Source: Cyanobacteriota bacterium
GTDB taxonomy: Bacteria > Cyanobacteriota > Cyanobacteriia > Leptolyngbyales > Leptolyngbyaceae
Reading direction: 5' to 3'
Length of the DNA: 12,733 bases
Assembly: GCA_027482985.1 (NCBI GenBank)
Contig: JAIXVO010000663.1
Coordinates: 1 to 12,733, forward strand
Shown here: piece by piece, positions 6,622 through 12,733 of the stretch
How the letters are laid out: each line of letters opens with the position of its first letter
Position numbering within the stretch: position 1 is the first letter of the stretch
The notes under the pieces: generated by a model
Databases searched by the model: none
Told to the model about the DNA's origin: nothing
Seen by the model: the letters and a program-made list of their open reading frames with translations, nothing else
Position numbers and translations under genes: made by a program

Positions 6622-7781
6622 GGATACCAGATGGCTTCAATTTGCTGAATGATGGCGGCGGCTGTAGGCATTTGTTCCGCCCTCAGTAATACAGTGACAT
6701 GACCGAGTTTGCGACCAGGACGAGATTCCGTTTTACCGTACCAATGCACATGGGTGTGGGGCATGGCAGCGAGTTGCGATCGCTGAGCCGCATAGTCACT
6801 GTTAGAGGACTCGTAGCCCAATAAATTCACCATCACGGCTCCCGCCGCCTGGAGCATTGGACTACCGAGAGGAAACTCGCACACCGCTCGGAGTTGTTGT
6901 TCAAATTGCGAGGTAGTGCAGGCATCGAGGGTGAAATGCCCGGAGTTATGGGTACGGGGGGCAATTTCATTCACTAAAATCTGTCCTTCCGGAGTTAAAA
7001 ATAACTCAATCCCGACAATCCCCACGACTTGTAATTGTTCCACCACGGTACGCGCGATCGCTTCAACCTGATCCTGCACGGCGGCGGGAATGGCAGCGGG
7101 CGCAATCACCCAACGACAGACTTGATCGCGTTGTTCGGTTTCCACGACGGGATATAAAACAATCTCGCCCGTGTGCGATCGCGCCGCCATAATCGCTAGT
7201 TCCCGCTCAAACGGAATGAATGCTTCCAGAAGTAAAGGAACGGTTTCCAGGTTATCTAAGGTGGCAGTCAAAGTGGCGCGATCGCGCAGAATGAAGGTGC
7301 CCTGTCCGTCGTAGCCATGCCGTCGAGTTTTGAGCACGATCGGAAACTCGGTGGGAGGGTGCGATCGCAACTCAGCCGCAGTGACCGCCTTGAACGCGGG
7401 GACAGGTAGCCCCACAGCCTGTAAAAACGATCGCTGCTCAAATTTGTCCAGAATGGGCGCTAATGCCTCTAACCGAGGTCGAAAACACACGCCTTGTACC
7501 GCCAGTTGTTGTAGGGCTGGCAAATCGACGAATTCATTCTCAAAGGTAATGACATCACAGTCAGCCGCCAGTTTCGCAGTCGCGGCAGCATCCGCCACAG
7601 GAGCCAGGATCGTCTGTGCCGCGATCGCTACCGCTGGATCAGTTGCGGCAGGCGTTTGAATCACCAGTTCGATCCCTAACTGCGTCGCTGCATCGGCCAT
7701 CATCCACGCCAATTGCCCCCCCCCAATCACGCCAACTCGACGGATCGCGATCGGGGGTTGGGCAGCACTAGGTTCAAGCAT
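6609..7781 (-). CDS. purK: N5-carboxyaminoimidazole ribonucleotide synthetase
   Basis: PurK uses ATP and bicarbonate to carboxylate aminoimidazole ribonucleotide in de novo purine synthesis; PurE, not in this window, then uses the product. It is a cytosolic ATP-grasp enzyme. The 390-residue protein shows the N-terminal pre-ATP-grasp motif GVIGGGQLAWMM (17-28), the ATP-grasp lysine region VLKTRRHGYDGQG (149-161), EAFIPFERELA (186-196), the metal/ATP segment GIELFLTPEGQILVNEIAPRTHNSGH (257-282, key residues E259, E272 and N279), and the C-terminal GKTESRPGRKLGHV (349-362). The ATG at 7781 has no clear Shine-Dalgarno, but no other in-frame Met occurs before the first motif. It is flanked on both sides by copies of the same palindromic repeat, and its last codons (GHS-stop) fall in the repeat-like sequence. 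It appears to be a single-gene unit. Confidence 0.95.
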   Translation of the reverse strand: MLEPSAAQPPIAIRRVGVIGGGQLAWMMADAATQLGIELVIQTPAATDPAVAIAAQTILAPVADAAATAKLAADCDVITFENEFVDLPALQQLAVQGVCFRPRLEALAPILDKFEQRSFLQAVGLPVPAFKAVTAAELRSHPPTEFPIVLKTRRHGYDGQGTFILRDRATLTATLDNLETVPLLLEAFIPFERELAIMAARSHTGEIVLYPVVETEQRDQVCRWVIAPAAIPAAVQDQVEAIARTVVEQLQVVGIVGIELFLTPEGQILVNEIAPRTHNSGHFTLDACTTSQFEQQLRAVCEFPLGSPMLQAAGAVMVNLLGYESSNSDYAAQRSQLAAMPHTHVHWYGKTESRPGRKLGHVTVLLRAEQMPTAAAIIQQIEAIWYPGHS

Positions 7782-7839
7782 GATTCACGACTCAACAAGA
7801 CAACGAAGGAGATTGCTGAAAAAGATACTACCCCTGAGT

Positions 7840-7940
7840 GGGTTTGGCATTCGGCAAACAACCTCTAGAAGATTGCCAGGACTATGACCGAATGCCGAAC
7901 CCCTACAATTTGTGGGTAGGAATTTTTCTGAAAATGGCCT
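7840..7940. repeat. Palindromic dispersed element, copy B (5' side of purK)
   Basis: Arms GGGTTTGGCATTCGGC (7840-7855) and ACCGAATGCCGAACCC (7887-7902) pair at 14 of 16 positions. The spacer is 31 nt, the same length as in copy A, and about half its bases match. The outer part (CTACAAT..GTGGGTA..TTTTTCT..AATGGCCT) aligns with copy A with a 1-nt indel. The two copies are in the same orientation, about 1.3 kb apart. Confidence 0.75.
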
Positions 7941-7982
7941 CATGATGGGATGACCGTCCCTTATCCAGCATTACCGTAGGCG

Positions 7983-8011
7983 TAGGTTGGGTTGAGGTGA
8001 CGAAACCCAAC
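7983..8011. repeat. GTTGGGTT...AACCCAAC palindromic repeat
   Basis: GTTGGGTT (7986-7993) and AACCCAAC (8004-8011) are an 8-bp perfect inverted repeat around GAGGTGACGA. The form GTAGGTTGGGTTGAGG..ACGAAACCCAAC is one I recall as widespread in bacterial intergenic DNA, including cyanobacteria. A truncated relative is at 2198-2219. Confidence 0.55.
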
Positions 8012-8084
8012 ACCCGCACATGTACGCGATCGCTAAACCATCCTACCTTGGATGCAGTCAAGCAATTGACGGGCTAAACTCCAG

Positions 8085-8636
8085 CTAGCAACCCAACGAA
8101 TCGGCTGTGGAGACACCCGTTTGCGAGTTGACACCCTTGGCAATCTTACACAGTTGTTTCACCTGCGCGCCATCCAAGATCGCCTCACTGAAGTCTGTCC
8201 CGGTAATGTCGATCGCCTCAAAGGTGCTTCTCAGCAGAATCGCATTCGCCAAAATCGCATCACTCAAGTCGGTGCGAATCATCTTGACTTGATCCAGCAT
8301 GGCTTGAGTCAGGTCAGCCCCCTGGAGGGACGTATCGACCATCGTGGAAGCACTCATCACGGCTCCCATTAAGTCAGCGTGGGTAAAATTGACGCGGTTC
8401 AGGTTGGCATTGGAGAATTCCGCGACCCGCAAGGTTTGCCCAGAGAAATCCTGATCCGCCAGTTCCGCATTGCTGTAAGACGGCGGCGGCGCATACTGTT
8501 TCGAGAATTTGGCGGGGGTGGGGGCGGCGTGAGCGGGGAGCGTACAGCACCAGAGGGCGATCGCCAAGCCCACACTGACCCACCAGGAACGCCAGGGGCA
8601 ACGGGGCAAGGGGGGAAACAGCGGAGCAATATTCAT
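8085..8636 (-). CDS. Exported pentapeptide-repeat protein, thylakoid-lumen type
   Basis: This 183-residue protein has a Sec-type signal peptide: a hydrophobic core VSVGLAIALWCC (20-31), then LPAHA with likely cleavage after A37. After a short Pro-rich segment, residues about 57-158 form tandem pentapeptide repeats of the A(D/N)LxxA type (NANLN, HADLM, GADLT, TDLSDAIL, TDFSEAIL), which fold as a right-handed quadrilateral beta-helix. The C-terminus LCKIAKGVNSQTGVSTADSLGC (162-183, key residues C163 and C183) resembles the ending of plant and cyanobacterial lumenal pentapeptide proteins. The two Cys could form a disulfide, which is an inference. Location is lumen or periplasm; the molecular role is unknown. 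I chose the ATG at 8636; a GTG at 8642 is also possible. It diverges from the SLH lipoprotein gene across an 83-bp gap. Confidence 0.88.
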   Translation of the reverse strand: MNIAPLFPPLPRCPWRSWWVSVGLAIALWCCTLPAHAAPTPAKFSKQYAPPPSYSNAELADQDFSGQTLRVAEFSNANLNRVNFTHADLMGAVMSASTMVDTSLQGADLTQAMLDQVKMIRTDLSDAILANAILLRSTFEAIDITGTDFSEAILDGAQVKQLCKIAKGVNSQTGVSTADSLGC

Positions 8637-8652
8637 CAGCACAATTCACCGA

Positions 8653-8682
8653 GTTGCAATGTCTTCTTAACAGTAATGCAAC
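8653..8682. promoter_or_regulatory. Inverted repeat in the divergent intergenic region (possible operator)
   Basis: GTTGCA (8653-8658) and TGCAAC (8677-8682) face each other across 18 bp, centred in the 83-bp gap between the divergent pentapeptide and SLH genes. The gap must hold both promoters, so a shared operator is possible. The arms are short and chance cannot be excluded. Confidence 0.2.
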
Positions 8683-8719
8683 CACGATGGATTTGCTTTT
8701 ACGCTAGGGTGGATCTGTT

Positions 8720-10153
8720 GTGTGTCAGCGTGGTGTGGCAGTGGTGGTAGTGCGTCGGTCAGCGGTATGGGGCGGGTTAATGGCAGCGTTGTTGGTGCCG
8801 CTGGCCAGTTGTGCCAATAGTGGGTTGGGTGAGTCGTTGCAGGATTCGTTGGCAGCCGATCCGCGCTTACGGGAAACGAACCCCACCAGCAGTCCCAGTC
8901 CAGAACTCGCGCCGGAAGCTCAAGCGGAATTACCTACCAATTTTCCAACCGCCATTCCCCGCTATCCGAATGCCGCATTACAGGAAGTGATTCCGGCAGA
9001 AGCGGGTGCCGCCAATGCCGAAGTCTCCACTGTTTGGCGGACGCTGGATGGCAGCGATCGCGTCTTCGCCTTCTACCGCGAACAATTGCAAACCAATGGC
9101 TGGAAAATCCTGGAAGCCCCTTTAACCAATGATCAGGGCACACTGGTTGCCCAACGCGACACCCCAGACGGGTTAAAAGTAACCGTCGCGATCGCGCCCG
9201 CCTTATCTGTCCCCTCCCCATCACCGGAGACATCACCCTCACCCACCCCGACTGGGACAAAATTCACCCTGCGCTACATCCCGCCTACCGAAGTCGGACA
9301 AGCCTCGCCCAGTCCCGCTGCCAGCCCCTCGCCCAGTCCTAATGTCAGCCCGTCACCCAGTCCGCAACAACTGGAGACGAATTTGGGCTTGTCCGGCACT
9401 TCCGAGGGAGTCGCGATCGCCCCGCCCGCGATCGCCCTGTCACCCAACAGTTACACGGACGTAAATCAAGCGCCGTCGTACCTCCAACCGTTTGTGACGG
9501 AACTGGCACAATTAGGCGTGTTGAATCTTTCGGAGACAGAGAAAGCCAAGTCGGGGGCAACTAACTTTTTGCCGAATAAGCCTGTATCTCGGCGAGAATT
9601 TGCCCGCTGGCTGTTTGCCGCGAACAACCAACTGTATCGCGATCGCCCCGCGCAGCAGATTCGGTCGGGGAATCGCGAAATTCAATCGGCGTTTCGGGAT
9701 GTGCCCACCAGTGATCCAGATTTTGCCGCGATTCAGGGGTTAGCGGAGGCGGGAATTATTCCCAGTGCGCTGTCGGGTAATGCCACGGAAGTCCTGTTTC
9801 GCCCGGATGCCCAACTCAGTCGGGAAACGATGTTGTTGTGGAAAGTCCCAATGGATACCCGCCAGCCGTTACCAGCCGCGACATTGGATGCAATCAAACA
9901 AACCTGGGGCTTCCAGGATGCGGCTCGGATTGACCCAACCGCGCAACGGGCTGTCTTAGCGGACTATCAGAATGCCGATTTATCGAATGTTCGGCGGGTG
10001 TTTGGCTTTACGACCTTGTTTCAGCCCAAGCGTCCCGTGAGTCGGGCGGAAGCGGCGGCGGCACTGTGGCATTTTGGCTATCAGGGCGATGGCGTGACGG
10101 CGCGGGAAGCCCTCAAAGCTCAGGCGGGGCAGGGCGCTGGTAGTAACAACTGA
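8720..10153 (+). CDS. SLH-domain lipoprotein
   Basis: This 477-residue envelope protein starts with a basic n-region (RR at 12-13), a hydrophobic segment and the lipobox LASC (C31), so it is probably lipid-anchored. Residues about 73-160 form a compact domain with YPNA (82-85), FYREQL (118-123) and NGW (126-128) motifs; I do not know its function. Ser/Pro linkers (about 164-178 and 196-215) bracket a short LRYIPP segment. Three SLH-like segments follow: 243-302 (YTDV start, RREFARWL), 324-375 (FRDV start, RETMLLW) and 397-455 (FQD, VSRAEAAAAL). SLH domains bind cell-wall polymers, so it may tie membrane to peptidoglycan. The GTG at 8720 is favoured because AGGGTGGA (8706-8713) lies 6 nt upstream; GTG at 8735 to 8750 are alternatives. 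Its last 41 bp overlap the opposite-strand SET gene. Confidence 0.9.
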   Translation: MCQRGVAVVVVRRSAVWGGLMAALLVPLASCANSGLGESLQDSLAADPRLRETNPTSSPSPELAPEAQAELPTNFPTAIPRYPNAALQEVIPAEAGAANAEVSTVWRTLDGSDRVFAFYREQLQTNGWKILEAPLTNDQGTLVAQRDTPDGLKVTVAIAPALSVPSPSPETSPSPTPTGTKFTLRYIPPTEVGQASPSPAASPSPSPNVSPSPSPQQLETNLGLSGTSEGVAIAPPAIALSPNSYTDVNQAPSYLQPFVTELAQLGVLNLSETEKAKSGATNFLPNKPVSRREFARWLFAANNQLYRDRPAQQIRSGNREIQSAFRDVPTSDPDFAAIQGLAEAGIIPSALSGNATEVLFRPDAQLSRETMLLWKVPMDTRQPLPAATLDAIKQTWGFQDAARIDPTAQRAVLADYQNADLSNVRRVFGFTTLFQPKRPVSRAEAAAALWHFGYQGDGVTAREALKAQAGQGAGSNN

Positions 10154-10718
10154 GGATGGAATCGAGGGAGGCTGTGCCTTCCGCGATCGCCGCCACTTTG
10201 TCCTGATAGACCGGGTCAATCAAGTACAGAAGGGGTTGCTCCACCTGGTTGAAGTATTGCATCGCGTCGGCAGCTTTCCGATCCCATTCCGGGTAGTAGG
10301 AGAGAATGTCATCCGGCATAACTTTTGTGCGGCTGGAGTGGGGTTCGGGGTGACACTCAAACGGCACATCAAGATTGAAGTAGCCATAGTCATCGGTGAT
10401 TTCGTCACCGGGATAAAGATCTCGCGCCGCCAGTTCAAATTTATACGGCGTGGTAATCAGGGCTGAATCAAAGCTGTGATTGACGTAGCGGGCAATGTCC
10501 CAACACAGAATGTACTGCCCTTTTTCGTCGCGAAAGCTGTACTTTAACAGGCGATCGCGCCGCATCGGTTCCAGGCTCATGACGTAGGACTCGTCGTAAG
10601 CCAGATCGAGTTCATCCAGAATCCAGGTAATGGTGCCTTTGGGAATCAGTTTTGTGGCAAACACCCCAAACCCAATCGACTCATTAATGAATCGCAATTC
10701 TGTATCCGGATGAATCAT
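10113..10718 (-). CDS. SET-domain protein, putative lysine methyltransferase
   Basis: SET enzymes transfer methyl from S-adenosylmethionine to protein lysines. In this 201-residue protein the N-terminal GFGVFATKLIPKGT (16-29), the core RYVNHSF (77-83, N80 and H81) and DEITDDYG (105-112, Y111) are the three hallmark SET motifs. A helical C-terminal extension follows. There is no post-SET cysteine cluster; only one Cys, C122, sits near that site. It is probably a soluble cytosolic enzyme; the substrate is unknown. I chose the ATG at 10718 because MIHPDTELRF leads straight into the domain; a TTG at 10748 is possible, and neither start has a Shine-Dalgarno. The gene lies 62 bp downstream of the PRC-barrel gene on the same strand. 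Its 3' end overlaps the SLH lipoprotein gene by 41 bp, tail to tail. Confidence 0.88.
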   Translation of the reverse strand: MIHPDTELRFINESIGFGVFATKLIPKGTITWILDELDLAYDESYVMSLEPMRRDRLLKYSFRDEKGQYILCWDIARYVNHSFDSALITTPYKFELAARDLYPGDEITDDYGYFNLDVPFECHPEPHSSRTKVMPDDILSYYPEWDRKAADAMQYFNQVEQPLLYLIDPVYQDKVAAIAEGTASLDSILSCYYQRPAPPEL

Positions 10719-10780
10719 TCGTGGTTGGTATTGAGTGGCGGCGGGCAAGGAGAACAGGCAATCATGCCATCATCTCACCC

Positions 10781-11758
10781 TTAATACCCTTCTTCCTCGT
10801 ATTCCGGGATTTTTGTCTTTTCGGGAATATTAACACGGGGGGCTTCGTAGGGTTGTGGCTGTTCCGCCCAGGCATCATCTTCTAGATCGTCGTACTTGTC
10901 ATCGTACTGATCGTCGTAATCGTCGTCGTAATCACCTGCTGCGTAAGGTTGCGGGGCATAATCCCGCTGATAGTCGTCCTTGGCGTTGGCTTCGCTCCAG
11001 TTGTCGCCCTGATCAGGTTCGTCGTAATACATCTCGGCGCGGCGTTCCTGCCGCAGTTGGCGCGGTTCGGGTTCGCCCCAGTTATCGTCATCCCAGGTTT
11101 CCTGCACCACGGGTTCGCGCTGGCGAATGGGCGTATTCACCGGGGTACGCAATCCGGTGCCTAATTGGTTATCGGTCCGAACGGGGGTAATGTAAGCTTC
11201 ATCTTCGTCTTTTTCCCAGGGGGCGCGACCGATGCCGAGCCGTTCCAGCACCCCAACCGAGAGTTGTACCATCCGATCTTCGGAGCCTTCAAACACGATC
11301 AGGCGATCGGGGCCGCTGCTGACAATTTCATCAATGGGCAGCTCGTAAGTGCTGACGACCTGATCGGGCACCATCGGCAAGCCCACCGAGGCAATGATCA
11401 ACGACACCACACTGCCGTCATCCACATCAAACTTGTAGCCCCGCACTTTGCCCAGTAATTCACCCGTTTCGGTAATCACTTCGCAATTAATCAGGCTGCT
11501 GTAGGACTCGACATCGATATCTTCGATCACATCTTCGTCTTCCACCAGGATCACATCCCCAATCTGGCAGATGCTATCCAGTAACATCGGTTCCGGGGTG
11601 CCGTAGAGCAGGTTCGGACGGAGGCTCAGGGCAATCACTTTTTGCTGGTCAATATCCACCCAAAGCTGGCTGATCACGCCCATCTTTTTGCCAGTGTTGC
11701 GGGTGACCACCATGGTGCCGATAAGGTCTGAGCGAAGGCGAATTTCTTCAGATGCCAT
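10781..11758 (-). CDS. Tandem PRC-barrel protein with a repetitive acidic tail
   Basis: This 325-residue protein holds two PRC-barrel-like units: about 6-82 (LRSDLIGTMVVTRNTG, GVISQLWVDID) and about 86-157 (SSLINCEVITETGELLG, KVRGYKFDVDD). PRC barrels are small beta-barrels known from photosynthetic reaction centre H subunit and RimM and usually mediate protein contacts. The C-terminal half (about 185-325) looks disordered and highly acidic, with a DDY/DDx run at 276-295. I took the ATG at 11758 (MASEEIRLRS) rather than the GTG at 11815, whose extra 19 residues overlap the end of smc and look unlike the family. AGGA lies about 12 nt before the ATG. The gene follows smc by 43 bp on the same strand, suggesting co-transcription and perhaps a link to chromosome organisation. 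Its exact role is unknown. Confidence 0.88.
   Translation of the reverse strand: MASEEIRLRSDLIGTMVVTRNTGKKMGVISQLWVDIDQQKVIALSLRPNLLYGTPEPMLLDSICQIGDVILVEDEDVIEDIDVESYSSLINCEVITETGELLGKVRGYKFDVDDGSVVSLIIASVGLPMVPDQVVSTYELPIDEIVSSGPDRLIVFEGSEDRMVQLSVGVLERLGIGRAPWEKDEDEAYITPVRTDNQLGTGLRTPVNTPIRQREPVVQETWDDDNWGEPEPRQLRQERRAEMYYDEPDQGDNWSEANAKDDYQRDYAPQPYAAGDYDDDYDDQYDDKYDDLEDDAWAEQPQPYEAPRVNIPEKTKIPEYEEEGY
10878..10933 (-). repeat. Short tandem repeat encoding DDY/DDx acidic tail
   Basis: Iterations of a GAT/GAC-GAC-TAC-type trinucleotide pattern encode Y-D-D-x units at residues 276-295 of the PRC-barrel protein: Y277, Y281, Y285 and Y289 occur every four residues. Such tracts can change copy number by slippage. 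Confidence 0.7.
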
Positions 11759-11801
11759 TGTTTGTCCGAATCCTACTAAGTCCTGGTTGAAAATGTCCCC
11801 A

Positions 11802-12733
11802 TCACAGTGAAGCACGTTGGGGGGTTAAGTCAATCCCCAACACTTGAGTAAAGGCTCCCCTCGCCTGAGTCACGCCAATTTGCCGTTGCGCCGACTCGAT
11901 CATAGGCCGCCGCAGGCTGACCACTATGAATTGGGCCAGTTGGGCTTGCTGTTTGACCATTCTAGCTAATCGCTCTACGTTTGCTCCGTCGAGGAACATA
12001 TCGACTTCATCGAAGGCGTAGAAGGGCGAGGGGCGGTAGCGTTGGAGGGCAAAGATGAAACTTAAAGCGGTCAGCGATTTTTCGCCCCCGGACATGGAAG
12101 CCAGCCGTTGGACGGGTTTGCCTTTGGGGTGGGCGATCAGGTTCAAGCCGCCATTAAACGGATCTTGGGGATCGTCGAGTTGGAGGCGACCGTCACCATC
12201 CGAGAGGACGGCAAAGATGGCTTGAAAGTTTTCGTTGACGGCATCAAAGGCTTCCATGAAGGCGCGCTGCCGCAGGGTGGTGAAGTTTTCGATCCGGAGC
12301 AGCAGTTCGGTGCGTTCTTCTTCCAGGGTGTGCAGTTTGTCGGTGAGTTCGTCCAGGCGGGCCTGGGTGCGATCGTATTCTTCCAGCGCCAGCATATTCA
12401 CGGGTTCCATCGCCTGGAGTCGTTTTTGCAGCGATCGCAATTCCTGTTGCAACTGCTCTAATCCCATCTGTTCCGGCACTTCCGGCAGGGGATCAGGGAG
12501 TTCCAGTTGTTGGGACTGGAGTTGCAGTTGCAGCGCCGCCAGTTGCTCCCGACGAGTCGCCTGAGTTTCCTGCACTTTTTGCCGATCCCATTCCCGCTGT
12601 TGCTGCTGGAGTTGCTGTTCCCGCAGTTGCCGCTCGACGCGATCGCGCTGGGTCTTCTCCGATCCCAATCGTTGTTCTAACCCCACCTGGGTCGATCTCG
12701 TCTCGGTCGAGCTCACCGCCCGCATGCTGGCGA
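11802..12733 (-). CDS. smc: Chromosome segregation protein SMC (partial, N-terminus beyond right edge)
   Basis: SMC dimers form the ATP-driven condensin that organises and segregates the chromosome. This is the C-terminal portion of about 310 residues: Gln/Arg/Glu-rich coiled coil, then [11 protein letters not shown] at the return into the head domain. The ABC signature [19 protein letters not shown] follows, then Walker [16 protein letters not shown], and the [17 protein letters not shown] segment near the end. It ends at a TGA at 11802. The frame is open to the window edge, and the ATG at 12725 is internal, not a start. The N-terminal Walker A, hinge and most of the coiled coil lie outside. 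The PRC-barrel gene starts 43 bp downstream on the same strand. The family assignment is secure. Confidence 0.96.
   Translation of the reverse strand, partial: ASMRAVSSTETRSTQVGLEQRLGSEKTQRDRVERQLREQQLQQQQREWDRQKVQETQATRREQLAALQLQLQSQQLELPDPLPEVPEQMGLEQLQQELRSLQKRLQAMEPVNMLALEEYDRTQARLDELTDKLHTLEEERTELLLRIENFTTLRQRAFMEAFDAVNENFQAIFAVLSDGDGRLQLDDPQDPFNGGLNLIAHPKGKPVQRLASMSGGEKSLTALSFIFALQRYRPSPFYAFDEVDMFLDGANVERLARMVKQQAQLAQFIVVSLRRPMIESAQRQIGVTQARGAFTQVLGIDLTPQRASL

Larger units (their letters stand above)
7782..8084. other. Repeat-rich intergenic region between the pentapeptide gene and purK
   Basis: About 300 bp with no gene. It contains palindromic element copy B (7840-7940), the 10-mer GTCCCTTATC (7956-7965) that also occurs just before copy A (6511-6520), a second palindromic repeat (7983-8011) and a HIP1 site near 8027. 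Both flanking genes are on the minus strand, so the purK promoter should lie here, but none was recognised. Confidence 0.6.
695..12646. repeat. Dispersed HIP1 octamers (GCGATCGC)
   Basis: I counted about 35 copies by eye between 695-702 and 12639-12646, in genes on both strands and in gaps. Two copies 15 bp apart near 9413 and 9428 encode the repeated AIA of the SLH lipoprotein. This density is characteristic of many cyanobacteria and is the main basis for the host call. HIP1-poor stretches are about 5,840-6,770 and 10,560-12,430. Confidence 0.9.

Noticed and set aside
8379..8750. Plus-strand frame opposite the pentapeptide gene
   Set aside because: It is antisense to a clear gene, and its Gly/Arg-rich translation mirrors the GC-rich codons of that gene.
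10881..10933. Short regular repeats as a possible CRISPR array
   Set aside because: The units are trinucleotide-scale, in frame and encode an acidic tail; there are no spacers.
11816..11841. 7-bp inverted repeat GTTGGGG/CCCCAAC as a terminator of smc
   Set aside because: It lies inside the smc coding sequence before the stop, has no T-run, and G/C runs are common here, so chance is likely.
12108..12461. 117-codon plus-strand frame opposite smc
   Set aside because: It is a shadow of the conserved SMC head domain; the minus-strand reading has all the ABC motifs.

Overview
The window is from a cyanobacterial chromosome. About 35 copies of the HIP1 octamer GCGATCGC are scattered through coding and non-coding DNA, roughly one per 350 bases. 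The gene families also fit: a thylakoid-lumen-type pentapeptide protein, an SLH lipoprotein with Ser/Pro linkers, a PRC-barrel protein beside smc, and FHA/zinc-ribbon kinases and phosphatases. A Leptolyngbya-like filamentous lineage is plausible, but the sequence alone does not settle it. No tRNA, rRNA, CRISPR array, transposase or prophage gene was seen.

Layout. Bases 1-1290 (minus strand) hold the N-terminal 430 codons of dnaX, cut by the left edge inside a Pro/Thr-rich linker that is an extreme G-tract on the plus strand. Upstream in the same direction is a TIGR04282/DUF2064 glycosyltransferase-like gene (1349-2005). A gene-free stretch (2006-2503) with a clean 11-bp hairpin follows. Then come two plus-strand signalling genes: a PP2C-type phosphatase (2504-4465) and an FHA/Ser-Thr kinase (4532-5896). 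A small DUF4327-like gene (5904-6143, minus) converges on the kinase, and both stop codons lie in one palindrome.

A gene-free, HIP1-free stretch (6144-6608) leads to purK (6609-7781, minus). purK is flanked by two direct copies of a roughly 100-bp palindromic element, one of which runs into its last codons. A lumenal pentapeptide protein (8085-8636, minus) and an SLH lipoprotein (8720-10153, plus) diverge from an 83-bp gap. The SLH gene overlaps tail to tail with a SET-domain gene (10113-10718, minus). Upstream of that gene in the same direction are a PRC-barrel protein (10781-11758) and the C-terminal part of smc (11802 to the right edge). smc, PRC and SET may form one operon.

The most interesting content is the phosphatase/kinase pair. 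The phosphatase carries a double zinc ribbon and a middle region that reads as a catalytically dead kinase domain fused to an intact PP2C domain. Its neighbour combines FHA, a zinc ribbon missing one cysteine, and an intact kinase domain. Together they look like a kinase/phosphatase switch with a pseudokinase sensor. The second point of interest is the repeat family bracketing purK.
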